Shown here in pieces: positions 1-5,164 of a stretch of 5,164 nucleotides of DNA. The stretch's first letter is position 1. Every line of letters starts with the position of its first letter. A program made the position numbers and the translations under genes. Source of the stretch: Candidatus Poribacteria bacterium (GTDB lineage: Bacteria > Poribacteria > DTPJ01 > WJIO01); contig WJIO01000222.1 in the NCBI GenBank assembly GCA_014730235.1, positions 1-5,164 of the forward strand, in the 5' to 3' direction. The notes below the pieces were generated by a model. That model did no database searches, was not told the DNA's origin, and saw nothing but the letters and a program-made list of their open reading frames with translations.

Positions 1-197
1 GTTCCACATGAACAATAATTGGCGGTATTTTCAAGACTCCATGACTTACCACATCTGTCGCATTTTAAGGTACCGGTCAATATGTCTATCCATAATTTTC
101 CTCTGATGAATGCACCACAGTCTTTATGGGATGCGTGCTCTTCCCACTTTCCACAACTCGGGCATCTTGGAAATATGTTCTTGCGCCAAATAGCCAT
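1..197 (-). CDS. small zinc-ribbon protein, 3' end beyond window (partial)
   Basis: Reading the minus strand from an ATG at 195-197 gives 65 codons without a stop up to the window edge, so the gene is real but cut at its C-terminal end. It begins MAIWRKNIFPRCPSCGKW. Cysteines fall in pairs: C12-x2-C15 followed by G, then C46-x2-C49 followed by G, then C62-x-C64, with a lone C27 between. Paired CxxC knuckles of this kind usually hold a structural zinc ion, so a zinc-ribbon fold acting in nucleic-acid or protein binding is likely; the actual role is unknown. A good ribosome-binding site (AAAGGAGA, 205-212) lies 8 bases before the ATG. The gene follows the 227-residue gene after 31 bases and is probably in the same operon. 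The opposite-strand ORF at 19-204 is its shadow. Confidence 0.8.
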   Translation of the reverse strand, partial: MAIWRKNIFPRCPSCGKWEEHASHKDCGAFIRGKLWIDILTGTLKCDRCGKSWSLENTANYCSCG

Positions 198-228
198 CTT
201 TTAATCTCCTTTCCATCGAATCAATCGC

Positions 229-912
229 TTAGTAATCGGGCCACTTAAAATGATCTTTTGATAAATTCCCTGTGCTCTTCAGAACCTGCTCTAGGTGTCT
301 TACATAGTTTGTTATTAGATTAGGTACTTCCAACGGATTTATTTCGTCAACTTCCGGATATTCCGGATGTTTTTCCACAAAAATCCCATATATCTTTTTG
401 TTGATCTTATGAACGCCCAATTCAGTATGTGCCTGATGAATCCCCATCCATACAGTTTCAATAAATTTCTGCTGTCCCATACTCCATAGGGTTCTTTGAA
501 ACGCAGATACATATTCAGAAATGTTGAAGCTCGGGTCGTGTCTGAGATGGTCTGCAAAATTCATATCTTTCAATTCTCTCAAACCCAGACCCGCTGCCAC
601 TGCATTGATATACACATTTGAGTATAGACTTTTGGCAGCATATTCATATGGAGCGCCCGGTCCTCCGTTGAGAAATACTCTAATAAGATAGTTGTTTATC
701 TTATCAATGCTATCTCCTTGCTCTATGGGGTTCATATCAGGATAATCCTTGATGATCCTTTGTATATCATCCCATCCTCCAATCCTTACAAGAGAACCAT
801 TAAAATTCTCTGCTATGGCTGTCAAGAGATATGAACTTGGTGCGCATTCGGCTTTCTCTTCATCACGATAAAAGTCTCCAAATGGAGGCCTTCTAAAATT
901 TGGAAGACCCAT
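229..912 (-). CDS. hypothetical protein, 227 residues, family not recognised
   Basis: This is a complete reading frame with an ATG start at 910-912 and a TAA stop. A strong site (AAGGAG, 922-927) sits 9 bases upstream, which supports the start. I do not recognise the family. The protein looks soluble and mixed-helical, with no signal peptide or membrane segment and a single cysteine (C23). It has a proline- and arginine-rich start (RRPPFG at 7-12), a glycine/proline turn (GGPGAP, 83-88) and many aromatic residues. The C-terminal third (about 165-212) looks helical and is interrupted by a proline-rich stretch (HPEYPEVDEINPLEVP, 182-197). It starts 17 bases after the Replic_Relax gene ends and is followed closely by the zinc-ribbon gene, so it is very probably co-transcribed. 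A part in DNA mobility is a guess from context only. The 72-residue ORF at 339-557 on the same strand is out of frame and is a shadow. Confidence 0.85.
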   Translation of the reverse strand: MGLPNFRRPPFGDFYRDEEKAECAPSSYLLTAIAENFNGSLVRIGGWDDIQRIIKDYPDMNPIEQGDSIDKINNYLIRVFLNGGPGAPYEYAAKSLYSNVYINAVAAGLGLRELKDMNFADHLRHDPSFNISEYVSAFQRTLWSMGQQKFIETVWMGIHQAHTELGVHKINKKIYGIFVEKHPEYPEVDEINPLEVPNLITNYVRHLEQVLKSTGNLSKDHFKWPDY

Positions 913-929
913 TATTATGTTCTCCTTCC

Positions 930-1829
930 TTAAATATTGAACCTGTCTATTTCAATCATCCCGTCATTCAGGATTGAAAACGGTTCAGGCTCATTTACTG
1001 ATTTGTTCCAGACCTTGCCAGACCAGAAATCAAAAGGTGTATCAAGATCCCCCTTGTTTAGTATCCATACGAAATTCTGTTGTTTTTCCGCAAGGGATAT
1101 AACAGCTTCCCTTAACCTTTCTGCCCTGATACTCGAATTCAGGACATATAGATTCTGGACCGCCACCACTTTTCCATCTGGATTATATTTCTCCCATACG
1201 AGTCCATTGATATACTCCCTGTAGTTAAGGAACTTGAATCCAAGGCTGGAAGGGTCATGTATGTGCTTGCCGTCCGATTCAGTAATGTTCTTGCCATCAA
1301 AGGAATAGCCTTTTTTGGGATACAATATGGGCTCTGTGCCGTTGTCCACTTCTACAAACCATATTACCTGCTCGTCCTCCTCTGTAAGGAATCTCACCCG
1401 TATATCGGGAATAATGACCGTCCCGTCCGGAAGCTCCTCAGCAGTGTTAGAAACAAATTTCCCATCCAAATATGAGAAGCTATACTCCGGAACTATCTCG
1501 ATTATCTTCCAAGGGAAGTCCGGTATATGCTTAAACATCTCAATGCACACGAGAACCTCGTTGACCGACAGCAGGTGTCCGCCTTTAGCTTTTGGAATCC
1601 TCCGACCACGAATCGTGTAGGCATATTCCCTTGAATTGCCCCATCCCGGATAATCAGAGCATCTTACGCAGTATACTGTACCTCTATTCACCTCCCTGAG
1701 CATCAACGCTTGTATGGCCTGCTTCTGCCCCTTTGCCATAGCCTCCGGATAATGTTTCCATCCCAGATGCGACATAGCGAGTAAGATCATTTTTGTTACT
1801 GTTGCCAGAACATCATCTCTCTTTCCCAT
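930..1829 (-). CDS. replication-relaxation (Replic_Relax, MobC-like) family protein
   Basis: Proteins of this family accompany conjugation-type ATPases on mobile elements of Gram-positive bacteria and are thought to help open or mark DNA at replication or transfer origins. Numbering from the ATG at 1827-1829 (299 residues), residues 1 to about 90 look like a winged helix-turn-helix: helices, then a hairpin-like segment (REYAYTIRGR, 67-76), then the family-like H85-LLSVN-E motif. The second half carries the family hallmark: P141-D142 at one strand, then FVEVDNGTEP at 158-167. This D...E-x-D arrangement (D142, E160, D162) also resembles a PD-(D/E)xK nuclease core; that similarity is inference, and activity is not shown. 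A later segment (VVAVQNLYVLNSSIRAERLREAV, about 221-243) fits the family's strand-then-helix region with R-AERLR. The ATPase gene lies just upstream. A GTG at 1845-1847 would add six residues, but it lies inside the ribosome-binding site, so the ATG is preferred. Confidence 0.8.
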   Translation of the reverse strand: MGKRDDVLATVTKMILLAMSHLGWKHYPEAMAKGQKQAIQALMLREVNRGTVYCVRCSDYPGWGNSREYAYTIRGRRIPKAKGGHLLSVNEVLVCIEMFKHIPDFPWKIIEIVPEYSFSYLDGKFVSNTAEELPDGTVIIPDIRVRFLTEEDEQVIWFVEVDNGTEPILYPKKGYSFDGKNITESDGKHIHDPSSLGFKFLNYREYINGLVWEKYNPDGKVVAVQNLYVLNSSIRAERLREAVISLAEKQQNFVWILNKGDLDTPFDFWSGKVWNKSVNEPEPFSILNDGMIEIDRFNI

Positions 1830-1843
1830 TGTTTTATATAGTT

Positions 1844-1853
1844 TCACCTCCTT
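1844..1853 (-). promoter_or_regulatory. ribosome-binding site that decides the start of the Replic_Relax gene
   Basis: The minus strand reads AAGGAGGTGA here, a near-perfect match to the 16S anti-Shine-Dalgarno sequence, three bases after the ATPase stop codon (TAA, 1857-1859). The upstream candidate start GTG (1845-1847) is formed by the last bases of this site and so cannot use it. The next in-frame start is the ATG at 1827-1829. Spacing from the end of the site is 14 bases, longer than usual, which is the one weakness of this choice. Confidence 0.75.
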
Positions 1854-1856
1854 CGA

Positions 1857-4259
1857 TTATGCTGTTATGTCCTTTTTTCGTCGTCTTGATTTTGGAAATA
1901 TTGAATCAAAATATTCTTTGCTGTTTAAATCCGGTATAGTTCCCCCGAATTCTTCTTCTGACCTGTTTTGAATTTCCCTGACAACTTTTTCATCAACCGC
2001 TTCAACAGGCTTTAGTCCCTCCAAGAAATACACCTTTTCATGAAGTCTTAAATAGTATCTATATGGAGGAAGGTTAGTAAGGTTCCTTACCTCTGTCTGG
2101 ACTTCCTTATGCCAGTAATCCGATTCTTCGGCTGAACACTTGAAGACTATTGAATTCAATGCCTCAACTGCATTCCTCAACTTTTCCCCATATTGAGTCC
2201 GTGACTGGTATGTAAAATAGAATCTCGCCCCTTTATTTCTGCCCTGAGAAATAGCGATTTCAGCAATTTCATCTACAAGATACAAATGCGCTTCATCAAG
2301 AAACAGATGAACAAGCTTATTAGGATCGTTAGATCGTTCCGGGCTTAACAATTCCGTCATCACTTTCAATATGAATACAATTGCTGTGGAAATAGTCTTT
2401 TCAACCCCCAAAGCCCATTTGTTAAGATCCAATATGATTATTCTTTTGTTGTTAATAGCTTCAGTAATATCAAGCTTTGGATTTAACTGGCACGTCAGGG
2501 GACTAATAAACGGCGTCAGTATTGTAGAGACGGACAATCCAGGCGCTCGTCCCTTACTTACCAATTCTGCATAAGGTCCGTTGAAATACTTTATAGACCT
2601 TTCTACTGTAGTATATTTTAATGTCTTGCTTAGGAAATCTTTATTTGTTAGCTCTTTAACATGCGCTAATGTCGGGTTATTAAATGTTGGACACAATAAT
2701 CCTGGTACACCATTTTCAAAGTAATCATCCATGTTATGTCCATAACCTCGTGCTTCTGACTTGTTTTTTGTTGCATCCGCATGAGCCATTGCCTTTAGAT
2801 TGCTTATACTGTATTCTTGTTTGGCTGGATCAGTATCCAGAATCTTTATGCCTATTGGTTTTTGAGATATGTAGTTAATATATACTATATTCTCGTGACG
2901 TATCCTTGGAATATTTGAAATAAGTTGTCCGCCTGAATGGTGTAACGACAATATAATTGCTGCTTGAGTCGGATCCATAAGTAATTGGTTCATCGTATTA
3001 AATTCTGCTGTGGATTTACCTCCCCCTGGCACACCGACAAATCCCACCCCAGGAGTAAGAACTTTCCTTTCCACCGTCAATGGCTTCCCGGTATTCGGAT
3101 CCTTTCCAAGAACAATATGGCCCCCTGTTCCAATGGGTTTTTCAGGTATCTTATCACCCCTCAAGGACTTTATCTCAGTATCATCACTGTCCAGCATGTT
3201 TGTACCGAATGGCATCATAAGCTTGGCAACGTTCATCGCAGAAGTCATCTGTGAAGTCACCATGGAAGCCCTCATCTTATCCGCCTCTATGACCTTTGAA
3301 ACAGGTATTCCCTTCTTCCTGTATGCAGACAGCCCTATCTTACGAAGGGGATAATCCTTATACATGGATAGAATCTGCTGCATTATCTTGTCTTCCTTGC
3401 CCTTCAACAACACCCCTATTATCTTCAGGGAATACATCACAAGACAGCTTGACTCGGAGATGCTTTTCTGGGCCATCTCTTTCTGCTGGATGGTATGTGG
3501 ACTGATAAGACCGTTGGTTTCATATTTTATCCTGTCAATCTCCATAGCCAGCTCCTGTGTCTCTGCCAGCTCTATGTATTTCCCATACTGGGGTAGCGTA
3601 TGGAAATAGATGAGAACCAAACCTATGTATTCAAGCCCTTGAAGCTGGGGACATATCTTCACTAGGATTTCCGCCGGATGATTGGTTTCGGTCACAATCT
3701 GGTTAGGAAATGTCTTTAAAAGGTTCCTGTCAAAGACCAGATCAACATGGATGTAGCTGAACCTTTCCCTTTCGGATTCGTTCTCCTGGAGATATCTGAT
3801 CGTCTTTGAGAAAACATCATCTTCCAAGGTCTTCGGCCCAATTGTCTCACCTCTGAATTGGGCCTCATACAGCGACCTGTAATTCTGGAAATCCAGCTTA
3901 TTCCTGGCAAATGCCAACTGGGTTATCTTCGGTTCCTTGCTGTCTTTGTTGGTCAACTGCCATTCCTCAGCAATTGAAGCTCTCATCGCGCTTGCAGATC
4001 TTATATGGTCTGCCTTTGCATACAGGAGGAGGTTTGGTTTCACTTCCAGGCTTCTTGCTAGCCTGTATGACGGTATAAGCTCCACCATTATTATGTCTTC
4101 CGGGGAGTACCTGCCTTCCTTCTTTATCTTGCCATCCATAGTAGGTATTCCCCAGACAAAGGGAGTGATATCATCCTGAATCTCAGGGTTATTATTTACA
4201 TACTGGACCTTAAACGCCGTATGCAACTTTTTCTCTTGCTCCCTGTCATAATGATACAT
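1857..4259 (-). CDS. TraG/VirD4/HerA-class conjugation-type P-loop ATPase
   Basis: This is a complete 800-residue protein. Its C-terminal motor domain has a Walker A motif (GVPGGGKS, 409-416, K415) and a Walker B motif (LVHLFLDEAH, 649-658, D655 and E656). After these come a glutamine-bearing motif (TYQSRTQ, 683-689) and a stretch like the TraG/TraD C-terminal region (NAVEALNSIVFKCSAEESD, 696-714; NLTNLPPYRYYLRL, 726-739). LDITEAINNKRIIILDLNK (595-613) also fits this group. Such ATPases form hexamers that recruit or pump DNA, typically as coupling proteins of type IV secretion. The roughly 400-residue N-terminal region has no convincing membrane helix, unlike classical VirD4. It resembles the soluble N-terminal region of Gram-positive relatives, with the QKEMAQKSISESSCLVMYSLKIIG area (259-282) as one example. 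The C-terminus is basic (KSRRRKK, 790-796). Oddly, the DPHGD motif usual after Walker A reads SLHHSGG (438-444). The start lies 7 bases after the coiled-coil gene with only a weak ribosome-binding site, which suggests translational coupling. VirB4-like function is the main alternative. Confidence 0.88.
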   Translation of the reverse strand: MYHYDREQEKKLHTAFKVQYVNNNPEIQDDITPFVWGIPTMDGKIKKEGRYSPEDIIMVELIPSYRLARSLEVKPNLLLYAKADHIRSASAMRASIAEEWQLTNKDSKEPKITQLAFARNKLDFQNYRSLYEAQFRGETIGPKTLEDDVFSKTIRYLQENESERERFSYIHVDLVFDRNLLKTFPNQIVTETNHPAEILVKICPQLQGLEYIGLVLIYFHTLPQYGKYIELAETQELAMEIDRIKYETNGLISPHTIQQKEMAQKSISESSCLVMYSLKIIGVLLKGKEDKIMQQILSMYKDYPLRKIGLSAYRKKGIPVSKVIEADKMRASMVTSQMTSAMNVAKLMMPFGTNMLDSDDTEIKSLRGDKIPEKPIGTGGHIVLGKDPNTGKPLTVERKVLTPGVGFVGVPGGGKSTAEFNTMNQLLMDPTQAAIILSLHHSGGQLISNIPRIRHENIVYINYISQKPIGIKILDTDPAKQEYSISNLKAMAHADATKNKSEARGYGHNMDDYFENGVPGLLCPTFNNPTLAHVKELTNKDFLSKTLKYTTVERSIKYFNGPYAELVSKGRAPGLSVSTILTPFISPLTCQLNPKLDITEAINNKRIIILDLNKWALGVEKTISTAIVFILKVMTELLSPERSNDPNKLVHLFLDEAHLYLVDEIAEIAISQGRNKGARFYFTYQSRTQYGEKLRNAVEALNSIVFKCSAEESDYWHKEVQTEVRNLTNLPPYRYYLRLHEKVYFLEGLKPVEAVDEKVVREIQNRSEEEFGGTIPDLNSKEYFDSIFPKSRRRKKDITA

Positions 4260-4266
4260 CCTATGC

Positions 4267-4536
4267 CTATTCCCAACCGTCAGTGGTCGTTATATCCTCT
4301 TTTTCCTCGTTTGTATCTTCTTTGACATCTTTGAATTCAGCCAAAAGAGCGTGAAACTCCTTTGCCATCTGCTTGAATATGGTAAACTGTGCGCTGTTGA
4401 TATTGGCCGCAGTCTTGATAAGATTACGGGAAGCCGTCTCGAGCTCAAAGCTGGCCTGGTTAATATTTGAGATTGACTGCTGCAGCTTTCTTGTGCTCTC
4501 CCGCAATTCATCCAACTGGTCAGGCTCTTTCGCCAT
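4267..4536 (-). CDS. small putative coiled-coil protein, 89 residues
   Basis: The ATG at 4534-4536 is preceded by GGAGG (4547-4551) at 10 bases, which supports this frame. From residue 6 to about 69 the protein has no proline and shows a regular alternation of hydrophobic and polar residues (L8, L11, L18, I22, I25, F30, L32, L39, I40, I46, F51, F54, F61, L64, L65). This predicts a long helix, probably a coiled coil. The last 20 residues are acidic and likely disordered (D70 to E89). There is no membrane segment and no cysteine. The stop is 7 bases from the start of the ATPase gene, so the two are probably translated together, and a role as partner or regulator of the ATPase is a reasonable inference. 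I do not recognise a family. The overlapping 89-codon frame at 4290-4559 lacks its own ribosome-binding site and has shadow-like arginine/serine-rich content. Confidence 0.82.
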   Translation of the reverse strand: MAKEPDQLDELRESTRKLQQSISNINQASFELETASRNLIKTAANINSAQFTIFKQMAKEFHALLAEFKDVKEDTNEEKEDITTTDGWE

Positions 4537-4555
4537 ATCTTTATTTCCTCCATGT

Positions 4556-4586
4556 GCATCCCCGGCCGATAAACGACCGGAGATGC
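4556..4586 (-). promoter_or_regulatory. RNA hairpin in the leader of the coiled-coil gene
   Basis: On the minus strand, GCATCTCCGGTCG pairs with CGGCCGGGGATGC around a five-base loop (TTTAT), giving an unbroken 13-pair stem. Two of the pairs are U-G wobbles in minus-strand RNA; the same positions are C-A mismatches if the plus strand is read. The structure is therefore better formed in the transcript of these genes. It ends 4 bases before the ribosome-binding site (GGAGG, 4547-4551) of the coiled-coil gene. No U-tract follows, so it is not a typical terminator. It could stabilise a processed mRNA end, tune translation, or bind a protein; the sequence does not say which. Confidence 0.7.
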
Positions 4587-4612
4587 TGGTTAAGAGTTAA
4601 TTGGTTTAATGC

Positions 4613-4837
4613 TTAAGAACCACAATCCTTATGTGCCACATAGCCTATACCCTTACAGGTCTCACAGGGTAACCTGTTGGCTATTGCCAAATCCACCCCG
4701 CATCGCAGACAATGTCTTCTGGGGTTAACCGTGCCACAGTGTACTGCGCCATACTTATGGCTCTTTCCTGTGCCCCCGCAATCAGGACAAAGCATGGATT
4801 TTCCACAGTATTTACATTTAATGTCGGGTCTTCTCAT
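4613..4837 (-). CDS. small cysteine-rich zinc-finger protein (DnaJ-like CxxCxGxG motifs)
   Basis: The protein has 74 residues, ten of them cysteines. Pairs occur at C8-x2-C11, C17-x2-C20, C43-x2-C46 and C58-x2-C61, with single C34 and C72. Two pairs lie in CxxCxGxG repeats (CPDCGGTG, 17-24, and CETCKGIG, 58-65), as in the zinc domain of DnaJ. There is no J-domain and no room for one, so it is not a DnaJ chaperone. Two zinc sites are the likely structure, with protein or nucleic-acid binding as the generic role. The ATG at 4835-4837 has an ideal ribosome-binding site (AGGAGGTGA, 4844-4852) at 6 bases, which overlaps the stop codon of the gene before it. A 76-base spacer with a hairpin separates it from the coiled-coil gene. 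Confidence 0.85.
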   Translation of the reverse strand: MRRPDIKCKYCGKSMLCPDCGGTGKSHKYGAVHCGTVNPRRHCLRCGVDLAIANRLPCETCKGIGYVAHKDCGS

Positions 4838-4843
4838 TATTTA

Positions 4844-4852
4844 TCACCTCCT
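4844..4852 (-). promoter_or_regulatory. ribosome-binding site overlapping the preceding stop codon
   Basis: The minus strand reads AGGAGGTGA, a full match to the anti-Shine-Dalgarno sequence. Its first two bases are the last two of the TAG stop (4851-4853) of the acidic protein gene. It serves the zinc-finger gene at 6 bases. The overlap shows the two genes lie in one transcript and makes coupled translation likely. Confidence 0.8.
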
Positions 4853-5164
4853 ATTCGTCAAGAAGCAGATGGCCGTAGTTGTCCACGATCTTCTGGATAA
4901 CCTCAATGTCGAACCTGCTTGGCAGTTCCATCCCGAATTTGTCGCAAATCTTTCTGGCCATCTCTATGTTATCCTGCAATTCCTGTAAGAACGGCAGGGA
5001 CTCCATCTCCACATGCCTCAGGTATTCACCAAACAGATCTCCAATAGGATCTTCCTCGACATCAGGAATATTGGGTATCTCTATCTCCCTGACAGGCTCG
5101 ATAGGATATTCCCTTGGCGAAGGTTCACCATCATACAATGATGGACGCTTATAAAGATCATTAA
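4851..5164 (-). CDS. acidic protein of unknown function, 5' end beyond window (partial)
   Basis: The frame is open from the right window edge to a TAG at 4851-4853, giving 103 visible residues. A TTG at 5136-5138 could be taken as a start, but no ribosome-binding site precedes it. The codons before it read sensibly (NDLYKRPSLYDGEPSPREYP), so the gene most likely begins outside the window. The visible part has a proline- and glutamate-rich, probably disordered segment (to about visible residue 43, EEDPIGD), then a helical C-terminal part (GEYLRHVEMESLPFLQELQ onward). It has one cysteine, no zinc motif and no membrane segment. I do not recognise the family. It is the first visible gene of the run and is tightly joined to the zinc-finger gene. 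Confidence 0.75.
   Translation of the reverse strand, partial: NDLYKRPSLYDGEPSPREYPIEPVREIEIPNIPDVEEDPIGDLFGEYLRHVEMESLPFLQELQDNIEMARKICDKFGMELPSRFDIEVIQKIVDNYGHLLLDE

Noticed and set aside
3010-3354. Plus-strand ORF of 114 codons (and others such as 937-1224, 1315-1620 and 4677-4988)
   Set aside because: They lie wholly or mostly antisense to minus-strand genes that have good ribosome-binding sites or family motifs, and their translations have no recognisable features.
2667-3450. Membrane segment in the ATPase (residues 211-223 or 272-285)
   Set aside because: Both stretches are short, contain polar or charged residues, and fit beta strands of the soluble N-terminal region better.
4290-4559. 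Alternative 89-codon minus-strand frame overlapping the coiled-coil gene
   Set aside because: Its start lies in the hairpin and has no ribosome-binding site of its own; the GGAGG at 4547-4551 is placed for the ATG at 4534-4536. Its content is typical of an out-of-frame reading.
4556-4586. Hairpin as a Rho-independent terminator
   Set aside because: The stem is strong, but on the minus strand it is followed by ACATGGAGG and not by a run of U; on the plus strand it has two mismatches and is followed by TGGTTAAG.
4587-4621. Imperfect AT-rich inverted repeat (GGTTAAG near CTTAAGAACC) after the zinc-finger gene
   Set aside because: The arms need a three-base bulge, are AT-rich, and overlap the end of a coding region; chance is a sufficient explanation.
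4851-5138. TTG at 5136-5138 as the true start of the acidic protein
   Set aside because: No ribosome-binding site precedes it and the frame stays open to the window edge with plausible codons, so the gene most likely starts outside.

Overview
The window is a compact, gene-dense stretch read entirely on the minus strand, so transcription runs from high to low coordinates. It holds seven protein genes, two of them cut by the window edges. Gaps are short, and all five starts with a clear ribosome-binding site use the AGGAGG type. This, with the moderate-to-low GC, suggests a Gram-positive, Clostridia-like bacterium (Firmicutes); that is inference from style only. Nothing distinguishes a plasmid, an integrative conjugative element, or a phage-like element.

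In transcription order: (1) the 3' part of an acidic protein of unknown function (4851-5164, open at the right edge). (2) A 74-residue cysteine-rich protein with DnaJ-like CxxCxGxG zinc motifs (4613-4837). (3) A 76-base spacer with a strong RNA hairpin (4556-4586) just upstream of the next ribosome-binding site. (4) An 89-residue, probably coiled-coil protein (4267-4536). (5) An 800-residue P-loop ATPase of the TraG/VirD4/HerA-type conjugation class, without an obvious membrane anchor (1857-4259). (6) A replication-relaxation (Replic_Relax, MobC-like) family protein with a winged-helix N-terminal half and a PD...EVD core (930-1829). (7) An unrecognised 227-residue protein (229-912). (8) The first 65 residues of a small zinc-ribbon protein, open at the left edge (1-197).

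The two anchors are the ATPase and the Replic_Relax protein. In Gram-positive mobile elements these two families commonly sit side by side: the ATPase is thought to pump or recruit DNA, and the Replic_Relax protein to act at the origin or relaxosome. The reading offered here is therefore a fragment of a DNA-mobility module. No relaxase, VirB4, VirB6 or integrase is visible, so neither conjugation nor mobilization is shown. The flanking small zinc proteins, the coiled-coil protein and the 227-residue protein are the least known parts. No promoter, Rho-independent terminator, tRNA, rRNA, insertion sequence or CRISPR array was seen, and no gene-free stretch exceeds about 80 bases.
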